The notes under the pieces: model-generated
Told to the model about the DNA's origin: nothing
Seen by the model: only the letters and a program-made list of their open reading frames with translations
Databases searched by the model: none
Shown: piece after piece, positions 40,913 through 52,785 of the stretch
How the letters are laid out: every line of letters begins with the position of its first letter
How positions within the stretch are numbered: the stretch's first letter is position 1
Position numbers and translations under genes: made by a program
Origin: Branchiostoma floridae
Lineage: Eukaryota; Chordata; Leptocardii; Amphioxiformes; Branchiostomatidae
Direction of reading: 5' to 3'
Assembly: GCF_000003815.2 (NCBI RefSeq)
Contig: NC_049980.1
Span: 10,937,422 to 11,001,421 of the forward strand
DNA length: 64,000 bases

Positions 40913-43304
40913 TTACATACTGCTTTCTGATGCGTCTATGACATTGGTGTTGTCCTCTTCTGTAGCCCTCCAGCGATACGCGAAGCCCAGACTGAGGACA
41001 TGTCGTTTATGACCCGGAACCGTTGCATTTCCCATCTGTCGAATATCCTCAATGCAGGGGGTTTTGGTCGCCTGCTCTTCCTGGTCAAGTCCGTCTTGAA
41101 TATCCACATGCAGTGACGACCCCTGACGTTTTGCTTCAGCACTGCACGGTGGCACGTATAACGGAATATCTTTGGGGTGACAGAGCAAGTAGTACATGAC
41201 CATGAAGCCAATTCCTCCCAGAAACCCAAACATGACCCAAAGTAGGACCAATTCGGCATAGAAAGATCCAACTTCTAAAATAATTTTCCAGTACCACAAG
41301 CCGACAAATGTGACGTTTTCCGCGTAGACTACCAAGTAGTAGAACAGGGCCCTGTATCGGGATCGACTTTCTTTCATGTTCAACCAACAGAATATATACA
41401 AAAACGCGATGATGAAGTCAAAACCAACTTCTTCGGCCCTTCTCTCTCCACCATAGAACTTTGTCTTCTGAAATATCAGCCAGACGAACATGAGAAGAAA
41501 ATGCGACCCCAGGCCGACAAATGTCCACCACGTGAACTGGTGCGCGAAAACGGCGATGGCAAGAATACGCGCGGAGACCGTCAGGAGTCGCCATAGAAAC
41601 CAGAGGGTGACGCCTGTATAGTTCATGACCTTCGCGTTTGGGAGCGCATCACGTAAAGACCTGTGGTATGAGATGAGCGACGAGGCCAGGGAAGTGATGG
41701 AGATACAGCAGGATATCACTGAAAACAAAACAGGGTACTACATGTACTTCCTTCAAATGTAACTTTTTGGGTTGAGATTAATAAGTATATTACAGGTACA
41801 TGTAGTTTAGATATGCTACATTGTGTTTGAACATTTTCCATGTTTACATCTTTGAAAACGGTACCTGTTTGTCTGTCGGCTTCTCCCTTGACTTGCATGA
41901 TGTAGAGCTGTAGTACCAACTGTGGCGCTGATTCCAGGAAAGCCTCAAACATCCTGAGCAGACAGATGTCTGTCCACTCCGCTATCCAGGCCAGGTAATA
42001 CCAGGACCGTAGGGCGTGGTCTCGACTGGTCCTGCTTCTGTGGCCGATCCTCATGGCTTCCAGACATCTACACGTTAAGAAGTTGTAAGAGGGTTACCGC
42101 AAATATGTTAATTGAATGAGGATTTAAAAAAGTATTATCGGTATGAAGGGTTATTACGCTAACGCAAAGCTTCTCCAGTCCTGTGGCGTATGAAGTAGTA
42201 GACGATTATTTGATTGTATGAAAGTAGGTTTAATTATCTGCTGGGCTGGTAATATATAGAGACGACGCCCACAAAATTGGAAACTCCGATTTAGCAAATA
42301 AGCGGATAACAACTTCATCACACCCTCCATTGTCATCGTATATGGAGAATCCTAATAAATAAATCACCACACCAGGGCACTGTGTTCGATGATATTAACT
42401 GTGAACATGTTAAAGCCTGCCCGAATGAACGTAAAGCCGAATGACTTACCATTTGTAAATATGTCACAGATTGGTCATCTATTATGTCGACTTTAGACCG
42501 ACGACGGCTTTTTCCTACCGTCATTATCGATGTGACAGAAGCATATTGCATCAACTTACAGTACCAGTTTACCTATACGACTTTGCAAAACGGCTCCCTG
42601 GAGCTCCTGTTTGTTGAATATGTCAACCCTGTTCTGGAAATCCGTAGTCACAAGAACTAGAACAGGTAGAAACTACAAACCGTTCTTTCTTCAAAGCAGC
42701 TGTATGCAGTGCACAAACATGCTCCACAAACACGCCACAGGTTCCGTTGTGGAAACAACAGAAAGTATTACTTGAATTTAACGGAACTTTAGATTTGCTA
42801 ACGTTACACGTTGATTGTGTTGTGAAAGCTTAAGGACTAAAAGCATGACTGAGTATGAATGGAGTTGATTTTGGGCGCTGCTTACCTCACAACCGTTCCT
42901 AGCTGAAGAAAATGAAGCGTACATCTTGCTATCCAACTAAGCCATGTCTGCCTTTTCTTCGCTGTTGGTTTCCTATCTTGACACAACCACCGCAGGCTGA
43001 AGAGTTGGAGAACCAAGGACGGCAGAAGTATGAAGGACAGCGTCAAGGCAAACCACCAGTACTCCGCTTCGGTGAAATACGTCAAGGCAAGGCCGAGGTC
43101 TGTGCCGATGTCAGCAATAAAAGTTGCCACGGCAAAAAGGACGAACAGCACGTCCAAATCGCTGAATTCCTGAGCGTACAACTGGTCCTTGAACTGCTTA
43201 TAATGACGCTTGAAGTTGCAACAGCATATGCATGTATCTTGGTCATCGGTGGTGGATGTCGGGCCTTTCCCTTGTAACGGTGATGCTACCCCTTCTGAAG
43301 CCAT
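40913..43304 (-). CDS. XK-related protein A (candidate phospholipid scramblase), three exons
   Basis: XK-related (XKR) proteins are multi-pass membrane proteins. XKR8, XKR4 and XKR9 expose phosphatidylserine after caspase cleavage. Exons (minus): 43304-42886, 42067-41865, 41718-40913; phases 2 and 1; 475 residues. The ATG at 43304 (MASEG) is the first true ATG of this frame. Upstream open sequence has only TTG. Family marks: LDVLFVLFAVATFIADIGTD (first membrane segment), LLPSLVLQLFSLRW, then the signature FEAFLESAPQLVLQLYIMQ at the end of exon 2, SLISYHRSLRDALP, and about four more hydrophobic segments in exon 3, ending …YYLLCHPKDIPL. The cytosolic tail contains DIQD-G (residues 413-416). Exon structure and sequence match XKR B, which lies in the opposite orientation ~3 kb away, so the two are an inverted duplicate pair. 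Which vertebrate XKR is closest was not resolved. Confidence 0.93.
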
Positions 43305-44060
43305 TACACGTAAGTACAAAGGTCTTATTGATAACTGCTGGAATGCTCGCTTGTGTGCAGATTGTACCAATGGTTCTTACGGGGGAGAGGGGTGATATAT
43401 AATGTGGCATATTAAGAATTCCTTTGTGCTGTGGCTTTTTCATCTAAAGACATGATTTACCACTACATGACCACAATTTCAGATAGCAGAGTGATTCGAA
43501 GTGTTCTCTTCCCAATAGATAATGATACCTTCGTGACACCCCCATGCATGCATGCCTCTCGGTCAATGAACTTCTGAGTACAGGTGACCCTTGGTCTCCC
43601 AGTGGGTTGACACATCGACTAAGACGTACAGCACTGTATTGTTCTGCAGAACTGTGTATTGTGTAAATGAGATGCACAAATTGTGAGAGAATGAGAAGCC
43701 ATCGTAAGTTTTACACGTGGAGGCAGCCAGCAAGCTAAAGGAACAGACATTATATTCACAACGGTACAACTCAATGTCAACAGCATGGTATTGGACAGTT
43801 TGATCTGTCAAATTTATTATTAATTGGAATGACATGCAAATAAGGCTGTTCGCGTATTCAAAGGCTATTCTCAGTATTAGTACGATTCTACTAGATACTG
43901 CTGGAGATTATCAAGCTAACAAGACATTTCTATGTTGTAAGACATGTAGAGTTCTTGAGATCATACTTAGCAATATATATTGAAGCTTGTGCATTGGAAA
44001 CTGCGTCATTGACGACAAAGGACGTCAGCATGTCATATTGATGACAATATTCATGCCTGT

Positions 44061-45487
44061 TTATCCCATCCACCCGAAGTAGCGTACTATTTTTTTCGTT
44101 GTCCTGACGGTATAACAAGAAAGCCTGTACACAAAGCGCCCTTTTAGGCCTGTGTTTGTCTGAACAGCGCCGTCTTGGAGAGAGAAACAGACTCCTTCGG
44201 GCCGTCCTCTGACGGTTGCTTTTGACGACATTTCGTCGTCTTGACAGCAGTCGATGTTTTCTATATTAAGTTCTTCTTTGCGCAAAATCTTCTGTTTTTT
44301 AATGTCGTCAGAAATTGGCCGTGCGAGGCCTTTTTGGACTGTTTCCAAATCGTTTTGAACTGACAGTTTTTGAGAGGAATTGTTGCCGATTGCGGACGAC
44401 TGACTTCCGACGTCAACCACTTGTTGGCCGAACGTTTCCGATCGCATGTCGAGCACAGACGCACACTTTTGTAACACATAGGATCGCCTGTTCGTCTTTA
44501 ATAAATTTTCGTAGATTACTTCTGGGGGTGGGAGAGACAGGTACATAGGATTGACGATGGATGAATGATAGCCTGTCCGTGTCGGTGCAGCATTCTTGCG
44601 TCTGCTACGTTCTTTGATGTTGGCGTCCAAATCATCGCCTTCCTCTTCGGCGTATGTGGCGAAGTAGTTGTCCCATTCCAGCTCGCTTTCACTTCCTGTT
44701 TCATTGACATTTTCTGATTTAAAAGAGAAAATAAAAAAATAAACATAAGATAAAAGATATTGATATTTTGGAATCGGTATTTCTCACTGTTGTGCACGCC
44801 AAGCACTAGTAAAGCACAGTTCCCATAGAACCGTCACTAGTATACATGCAGAACTTACTAATGAAGCACTCATCTCCACCAAACATCCTCCTTGCGGTGT
44901 CGTTTTTTTCTCCGTCCGTGTGGGTCAATCTGTACAGGGTTGGCGGTGGCAGTGATGATTCCGGGACGTGGAACGCTCGCTGTGTGGTCGCAATTTCAAC
45001 ATCTTGACCTGACCCGTGATGATCACCAATTATCAAGCAGCTTTCGCAAGATGTCTTGGGTGTTTGAGAATTTTCAGAGGTCAAGTCTTCTACTTGGGAA
45101 AGAACTGAATAAAAAGAAAGGTACGTGTGTATTTCGTTTCCATTGGCGTAACAAATGTAAAAAAAAGCTATTTAACGAATTTAAAAAATACTACTGAAAA
45201 GAAGAAAAAACTTTTACCGTATACGATGACTCGTGATCGTTAATATGGATTTTCTCAAGTTGCTCCTTTTTCACAAATTACAGTCGTATGAGAATGAGTA
45301 AAAACGCTACACTTCTGAAGTCATAAACTGTCGGACAGTGTAATATAAATCCCCACTGCATATCAGTTACATGAATTTCTGTATTCACCTCTGTAACGTA
45401 ACAGAGAATTATATCTTGGGAGTCTCCGCCAGACGTTTCGTCGTCAGACAATATTGTGGACTCGTCGACGCTTGTACAATCGGCCAT
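44061..45487 (-). CDS. Unrecognised acidic/serine-rich protein, at least three exons
   Basis: Two exons join cleanly on the minus strand. 45104-44859 (…SENSQTPKTSCESCLIIGD…ARRMFGGDECFI) ends in a gtaagt donor, phase 1. 44715-44061 begins KNVNETGSESELEWDNYFAT and runs to a TAA at 44061-44063. A likely first exon begins at ATG 45487 (MADCTSVDESTILSDDETSG), but its best donor (GAG|gtgaat at 45389) is phase 0 and does not match the phase 1 needed, so a small exon or another donor is missing. The C-terminal part holds NPMYLSLPPPEVIYENLL, with SH2/PTB-like tyrosine contexts (YENL), and a basic end. No signal peptide or membrane segment. I do not recognise the family. It sits between the two XKR genes, its start facing XKR B about 0.9 kb away. 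Confidence 0.6.
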
Positions 45488-45548
45488 TCTTACAAGTCAG
45501 TATTTGCACCTAGATACATATTATTAGAGTAATCGTTAAGATAAGGTC

Positions 45549-45607
45549 ATAAGGGTTAGAATTAGGATTGTGGTTGAGGATAGTTAAGGTTAGAGCTAGG
45601 GTTAAGC
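45549..45607 (+). repeat. Degenerate telomere-like GGTTAG tract
   Basis: Runs such as GGGTTAGAATTAGGATTGTGG and GGTTAGAGCTAGGGTTAAG look like decayed TTAGGG repeats in the divergent promoter region between the unknown gene and XKR B. Confidence 0.4.
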
Positions 45608-46383
45608 GTTCTTTTGACGGCGAAACGGCTAGAAACGAAATTGCATATTAAGCCAATTGGTGGCCATACTTACATGACTGTTGGAAAGTAGCCACTTGGG
45701 ACGTTTCGGTCATGATCGTTCTGTCACAGGCTGTTAGATAACAAACTAGCTAGTATGTATATCCCGGCAAGCAATAAGGTACTTGTAATGGATAGACTGG
45801 TAGCTTTCGCCGTCACCAACAACTTGAACGATAACGTTGGTTTGTAACATTTAACGTTGTTCTATAGTTAGAATGTTTGGCAGCTGAAACGTTCCAAGAG
45901 AACTGTACTGTTCAGAAAATAACAATGTAACATCTATTCTTTACTTCACAGTCGATAAACATTTTTGAAAAGTAATTTCACACACACAACAAAATGATTA
46001 CATCATACCATAGTGTGTGCTACGGTTTGACTAACACAGAAAAGGGAGAAAAAGACAAGAACAGCTGGACGAAAGTTGGAAGTAATTTGAACGTTACCAA
46101 TCGGCCAATGAAAGTAACATTTTTTAAAGCGTAGCATTACGCTGGGGCATAAGCGTTGTTTACAACCGTGTCTAAAACTGGTCCCTTGCTACTAGTATGC
46201 CCACGTCAGTTGGAAAAGCAGATTGTTGATTAAAGCACCAAGCAACCCTGCACTTTCAACCTTTTTCTATCATTATATTTTGGCTCGCACAGGGAAAGAC
46301 GACCCTGATATGGGTCAGTGACGATGCTGCTTCTCCCCTCCAATGCAGACCGAAATGGTATGTTCCAGCACACCTGTGAGAAC

Positions 46384-49300
46384 ATGGCGTCAGGGCGGGC
46401 AAATGCGAACACTATGTCCTCATCCAACCGTCAACAAACGCCCGAACCCCACTGCTGTGGTGATTTAAAAACTCGCTACGACCGCTTCCTAGTCTGGTTG
46501 TACGAGGAAGAGTTCACCTACATTGACGCCTTGTTCGTTTTTGTTGGGATAGTCACTTTCCTGGCCGACATTGTCTCTGATGTGGTTCTAGCGGTGAGGA
46601 ACTACTTTCTTGAAGGCTACTACGGTTGGTTTGCGATGACAATAACATTCGTTTTGCTGCCTTCCATCGTCCTTCAGTTGTGCAGCATACGGTGGTACCT
46701 ACAGGACAGGAGCAAGGTTCCCGAGTCCGAGAGGGCAGGGGTTCTCTCGTGTTTGTGGAGGGGACTGCTGCATTTTCTACAGTTGGGCACAATGTGGAGG
46801 TAAGGCGCGAGTAACAGGAATAACGAATAGATTACTAGATCTCTTCAGAGAGGGAGCGCCTTATGAAATCAAAACGTTATGAAGTTAGATATGCGGGCTA
46901 TGAAACATAGAATATATGTTTAGCATTTATACAAGTCAAAAAGGTTTATTTCGCATCTGGCTGAAAACAAGTCCTTGCTTGTTGTTAGCTCCATTGTCCC
47001 CATCGAAACCTGATATGGCCAATTACGGCATTGTAAACACCTGTCCATATTTCAGGTCCAACCGTCCTAGGTCACGTCAGGTGATAGTACCAGCTGTCCC
47101 CTGGATCCATTAGAAACAGTAGTGCTTGTGTATTAGTGTGTTGACTGTGGAAACGGTTTCTCGTGGTGGTTTAGATGTCAATGTTAGCTGCGTCAACAGT
47201 CGTCGGGAGTGCATTTGGACTGCCAGAAACCGAGGACATTATGCAATGTACTTTCAGAAACCGGCGCGTTTTATTATTAATGCTGGCGAGCTTTCAAGCA
47301 AAAGAGTTAATAAATTTGCATTGGTGTTTGTCTTATAAGCATTCAAACATGATACGTCACGGTTGACGCAAGTTGAGTGCTCTTGCAATAACGTTAAGTG
47401 CCTTTGCCCTGCATATAGGCCACCAAATGCATAATGTGCCTTGGTGAGAGAACTATTTTGCACGACACTCGAATGCTGGTTGTGCACTCGTAATGTTTAG
47501 TTTTATTTTTTGTTGGTAAATTTACAAACATACTTCTGTCGTGTTTGGTGCCTTACGCGTGTTTCCAACAATAACAATAACAGAGGATGAGTCATTACAT
47601 GCATGTCACGCTACATGCCCCCGAGACACAAAGCATGTACATCACGTGACAGGGAAGTCCCATAAATCGTCATCAGCATGGATTGTCATGTCGTAATTGC
47701 AACGTTTCGTCTTTGACGCAGTAGGGTTTAGAGGTAACGAAGTGGGACAATCATTAGATTAGTGTGCACAGGAGACGTTTTCGTCGATTTTCATTTGCTA
47801 AACCTACTTAACGTTGGTATTAGTTTCAAACAAATCATAATCCATCTCTGGCCCTCAGAATGGCGCACTACACGTTCAAAGTCATGAAAACTTGAGTTCG
47901 CTGCAGCAAGACCTTCATGCACATGTGCAAATTATGTCAAGTCGACAGTCTGTTAAGCATAACTACAGCCCTACCTAACAACAAGCATGACTGGAAAAGT
48001 TCCCGAGAGACAAAAAGACTTTTATCACAGTACGACATTAATCATCATTGTCTGCTATATATGTTGCCAATGTCTCGAAACAGCAAATCTGCCTATCTGC
48101 ATCTAGAAGTTTACCTATCGCCATGGCTAATCTATCCGTCCACTCGGGCGCATATGTTAGATGAACTAACTTTGTGTGCTAAATTAATGTGAAACTGTGA
48201 CAGAAATTAGTTGAAAATTGTTAGAAAATATCAATCAAGAACTGTTTTTGCCATTTAGAATGTTTATTAAACATATTGTCTTCAACATGTTACATAATGC
48301 TGCTTATAATCAACTTGTTATATCTACCTATCGCCAATGTCTGCAGCCGACGGACGAACCAGTTTATCACAGTTTTCGTTCGTGAGTGTTGCATGAACGG
48401 CTGGCAAGTCTTTTTCTACACACAGTATCTGTAAATCACGAGGAGACTTTGTTTCTTCACAGACTAAAATGTATAACTACAATAATGTTTCAGATGTGTC
48501 CAGGCACTGATCTACGGGTTCAGGAGCAGAAGAGACCACCAGAAGTGGTACCGGAAGTGGCTGGCAGAGTGGACAGACGTGTGTCTGCTAAGGATGTTCG
48601 AAGCCTTCCTGGAGTCTGCTCCTCAGCTGGTGCTGCAGCTGTACATCATGCAGGTCAAGGGTCAGAGTGATCCTATCACAGGTGTGATATGGTTCATGTA
48701 TGCTCTATAGTGTGCTCTTCAGTTTGTAAACACCATGTAATAACGATCAAGTATTTGTCTTTTGGCTGATGAAAGCGAAACAGTGAACATCAGATTACGA
48801 ATAAAGGGCTAAACTTTACAGAACCATCATTGGAATGAACTTGGATTCCGCTGAAAAATTGGGTTATGGTTAATTCACTACAGTGTCGTTTTCGGTGAAA
48901 GTTTAGTCCTTTGTTCTCATTGTCATATACCATTATACCAGTAGATGAACTTTCGTGCTATGAACGTCAGATTGTTCTGCAGTGCAATTATGCCAAGGAC
49001 GATAAGATATGTATACACATCTGAACATTAAAATCTAACGAATATAAAATTTTCCATCATATGACTTTCCTCCTTTTACCACAGTGCTAGCCGTTGGCAC
49101 ATCTCTTGCGTCCCTGTCCGTTGCTCTGGTGTCCTACCACAAGTCCCTACGTGAAGCCCTCCCCGACGCCGACAGGATCACATACACGGGAGTTGTGCTC
49201 TGGGTGCTGTGGCGCCTCTGTACCGTCACCGCACGAGTCGTCGCCATCTCTCTCTTCGCCTCCCAGTTCCACTGGTACACGTTCGCCATCCTGGGCGGAC

Positions 49301-49986
49301 ACTTCATCATCATGTTCGTCTGGCGGTCGTGTCAGGACATCAGGTTTTACGAAAACCGTGTGGAACAGACAGGCTTCAACATCGTCATCGCGTTTGTCAA
49401 CATCTTCTCCTGGCTGAGCATGGTGCAAGAGTCCCGGTCCCGGTACCGGGCTACTGCGTTCTACGCTCTAGTGTACGTGGAAAACGCGACCATGGCTGGT
49501 CTATGGTACTGGAAGATGCAACAAGCGGGACTGCGACCTGTCTACCTGAAACCGGCCCTGCTACTGGTCTACGTTGGGTTCTTTGTTGGCATCATCTTCA
49601 TGTCGCTCCATTACCTATTCTGTCATCCAAAGCAAATACCGATTTGCATCCGTCCATTTGACGACGTGGATGGACCAAACATAGATGAAGTTGATGGATA
49701 TGACAGCAATAACAAGGCGGACGGAACAGAAGTGAATGACCGCTGCCAAGCAAAGGTCCCAACCATGAACTTCGGCTTCACGTGTCGCTGGAAGGTGACA
49801 GAAGATGACGTGAAGAACTTCGAGCGTCGGTTGAGTAGGAGCAGCACGGGTCGGTGCAGCACCGATGGCAAGAGAAAGAGCTGCGGCGAAAAGCCGCCGC
49901 CAGACGAAACGATTGGACGTGCTGTGTCTGTGGACTGTGGCAATCTCAGAGAAAACTTCTACCAAGAGTGCGAATCATGCGTTTAA
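46384..49986 (+). CDS. XK-related protein B with DEVD-G in its tail, three exons
   Basis: Exons 46384-46799, 48494-48681, 49085-49986; phases 2 and 1, the same as XKR A; 501 residues. The ATG at 46384 (AACATGG, good context, MASG like MASE in XKR A) is preferred. In-frame ATGs at 46324 and 46360 could add up to 20 residues. Marks: YIDALFVFVGIVTFLADIVS, LLPSIVLQLCSIRWYLQD, RMFEAFLESAPQLVLQLYIM, SLASLSVALVSYHKSLREAL, then several membrane segments to …LHYLFCHPKQIPI. Right after the last segment come DDVD-G (residues 394-397) and DEVD-G (402-405, bases 49684-49695). The latter is the standard executioner-caspase target, so the protein may be a caspase-switched phosphatidylserine scramblase like XKR8. 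The rest of the tail is charged and Ser/Arg-rich. An AATAAA at about 50220 is a likely polyadenylation signal. Confidence 0.93.
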
Positions 49987-51720
49987 TGCAATAGATGCAA
50001 ATTCAAGAACATTCAGCATAAACGTAGATAATCAATGATAGTAATGTAGTTATTCCACTGGAATCAATATCAAGATTCCGATCATCTAATTACATGTATA
50101 TAGTTTTGGAAAGGAGACGCCGTTCAAGGCCGTAAAAATGCTTAGATAAATCTTCTCAACTGGTCACAGCGTAGTCTGTACTGTCGGGGTAATGACATGT
50201 ATCTAGCTTTTAAGAAGTTAATAAAGAGATATGATATCATACATTATTGTCATTATTGTCATTATTTGTACCAGAGTTGTCTCACATTGATTGTCCATAA
50301 GTGAGCCGAATTGAAGGGACCTGCGTCCATTCGTAGTGAGGTCAAAGCAAGTAGTATTTAGATCTGGGTAGACGGATAGACGTTGAACTGATATCTTGCA
50401 TTGTTTTTCCTCGCACGCCACCCTGCTTTTAAAGGGTTTACAGAGAATGCCACCCATTAAACTCATTGACTGTGGCTCAGCTGGTTTTAAAATTCTAGGA
50501 TAGATTCACTCTACAACTAGTCTGAGCTGAGCAAGGAAACGAAGGGCTGCCAAGATTATGCTTTATACCTATAATCAAACAATTAGTGACATCTCTTCAG
50601 AACTGAAACGTACAAACTTTAATGCACACTAAAGAATCCATGATGTTTTCTCATGACTTTAGCACCCAGGGGTTTTACATGCTGTGATGTATATAGTCGG
50701 GGGAAAGGCCTATGTCGATGCACTGTGCAGGGACAGGTGTGTTTACTGGTGTTGGTGTTCAGCACCAAGGACAGGTATGATCGCTTATGAGTGAATCGTG
50801 TTTGGCGCCTGGACAAGTTTTATTACTTGTGTGTGGATGGTGTTCAGCACCAAGGACAGGTGTATTTGTCTTATAAATATGTAGACAATGAATGAATGCA
50901 GGAATTACTTAAAAAAACCTAGACGTGGCAATCATAAGCAAGAAAAGTCTGCAGCAGTCAACACGGTAATCTAACATGGTTCATAAGAGAAAAAGTCGGA
51001 ACAGGAGGGTTTTTTTTTAGAACAACACAAAAAGCCGTTTTCACGGCACCGTTTCAGTCGGATAACAGTCTAACAGCGACCCCTAGTGATCAGAAAGCAA
51101 AATGCATATCTTTAGTTGAGGCAGGAAAGAGAAAACTTTAATTTCTGCATCACCCCATACACAACACTCCCTCTCGATGCGTTCATACTCTTCACACACA
51201 CAGTGAAACACCAATACAAGTGTTATGATTTATTACGGTACTTTGTAACATAAGTAACGTTAGACATAATAATCACACTATGCTGAGATAGTAGAACAAA
51301 TGCTACCCTTATAATGGCTGCAGCTGTGAAGTGCTTGGATGTATGACTGACACCCTTTGTTTTTGAGGAACTGCTACAAGACTGCTTTCAGCATATTCTC
51401 TGTTAAACCAGGCTTCCATGCCGTATCATTTGACATCATTACTGACATCAAAATCAATTCAACAGTATGAGTGTTATAGCAACATTACATGTATGCATTC
51501 ACAACAATCACATAAGGCAGGCCGATAACTTGATATACTCATTTATTGCAGCAAAATTATCAATAAACATTTTTTTAAGAGGAAGAGGTTTGACCTGTTG
51601 CACATAGTTTACAATTGTTGCACAATACAATGGCACAGTATCTGGTACCTGTGCTCATAGATTTAAGCTCAGGTCAAAACATGATCACATGTACAACTAG
51701 AAACTTCTTAATGACACCAG
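49987..51720. other. Region between convergent XKR B and OSTM1
   Basis: Two convergent 3' UTRs, with AATAAA signals at about 50220 (+) and, on the minus strand, at 51546-51541. GTGTTCAGCACCAAGGACAG occurs twice (near 50754 and 50840) as a small direct repeat. No other gene is supported. Confidence 0.5.
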
Positions 51721-52785
51721 TCACTGGAACAAACCGGCCGAATCAAGAGGACGGAACCTCTTTTGTTTCAGCAGCTTCTTTTCAATTTTCTCCACATTGA
51801 TCTTACTGCCTATGTAGAAAAATACAGGCAGAATGCACAACCCGACCGCAATGGCCGCCACTGCCACTGTGTCCTGCTCCTGTTTTAGACACTTAAACCG
51901 GTGGCTCCAGGTGTATCGTGTAGAGTTCATAGAGTCGACTATATCCACACATAGCTTAGCCGTCTCCTTCAGTGAGTTGTACAAGTTATTCAGGTCATCA
52001 TACGGTTTCTTACAGGCCTTGCAGACATCGGGAAGATTACTTGTATCATTGTTATGCTGAGCAAAGCAGAGCAGGGTCTTATTGGCCATCTCCTGGAAGT
52101 GCAGCGTATTGTTGGACAGGCTGTAGTTCAACGTGCCGTTCACTTCAGGCCCGATGTCGAAACACTGTTCACACGTCGAAGCCTCCCACAGCGACTGGAT
52201 GAACTGATGAGTCTTCACTACTATCTGAGTCATGTCTGATGCCAGGAGTACCTCTTCACAGCTCTTTCCTTCTGTAGGGTCTTTTTCCTTAATGATGGCC
52301 TCAAAAACCTTCATGAAGTCCGTGTATTCATACATGCAGCCGCTACAAAGCCCGAGTGGTCTGGCGTGAAGTATTGAGCAGTGGGTAAAACGTGAGGCCG
52401 ATTCTCCCAACTTTCTTAACAGTCTCTCACAGTGGCTATGGATGAATGGACTCGGGACTATAGTCGTTGATGCGTAAATCGTGCTGTCATAGGTGCTCTG
52501 AGTCGTTGTTAGGTTGCTGTGGTCAACTTGGAACCCTTTGGATGACCAAACCGTTTGTTCTTCTCGGCCAGGTGTTGTCACATGTGTTGTTTCTTCCATC
52601 TCCTGTGAAGTAACTTCAGCTTCATCACCCGGAAGTATGTCGAACCCACGGTCGCCTTCCTCACTACTGCCGAGCTTGTCGCTTGTTCTGTCGAACTCCT
52701 CGGCAAAGCCATACTTACAGGCTGATATAATCAACACGGTGACACAGAGGACATGTAGTATCTTTACTCTAAACGTTACATTCAT
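51721..52785 (-). CDS. OSTM1: Osteopetrosis-associated transmembrane protein 1, intronless
   Basis: OSTM1 is the beta subunit of the lysosomal chloride/proton exchanger ClC-7, needed for its stability and lysosomal acid balance. This single uninterrupted frame codes for 354 residues (human 334). Order: signal peptide (MNVTFRVKILHVLCVTVLII, about 1-28); an acidic Thr/Ser-rich stretch; the Cys-rich lumenal domain with CSGCMYEYTDF, CEQCFDIGPEVNGTLNYS and CKACKKPYDDLNNLYNSL; seven or so N-glycosylation sequons; WSHRFKCLKQEQDTVAVAAI entering one membrane helix (about 308-330, AVGLCILPVFFYIGS); and a short basic cytosolic tail. WS..FxC…D and the helix match the family end. Vertebrate OSTM1 has several introns, so the lack of any here suggests intron loss or a retrocopy. 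It starts about 0.4 kb from EFR3, head to head. A minus-strand AATAAA lies ~175 bp past the stop. Confidence 0.92.
   Translation of the reverse strand: MNVTFRVKILHVLCVTVLIISACKYGFAEEFDRTSDKLGSSEEGDRGFDILPGDEAEVTSQEMEETTHVTTPGREEQTVWSSKGFQVDHSNLTTTQSTYDSTIYASTTIVPSPFIHSHCERLLRKLGESASRFTHCSILHARPLGLCSGCMYEYTDFMKVFEAIIKEKDPTEGKSCEEVLLASDMTQIVVKTHQFIQSLWEASTCEQCFDIGPEVNGTLNYSLSNNTLHFQEMANKTLLCFAQHNNDTSNLPDVCKACKKPYDDLNNLYNSLKETAKLCVDIVDSMNSTRYTWSHRFKCLKQEQDTVAVAAIAVGLCILPVFFYIGSKINVEKIEKKLLKQKRFRPLDSAGLFQ

Noticed and set aside
49094-49965. Several open frames overlapping XKR B exon 3 on both strands
   Set aside because: Shadow frames of a GC-rich coding exon; only the frame with XKR motifs and correct splice phases is real.
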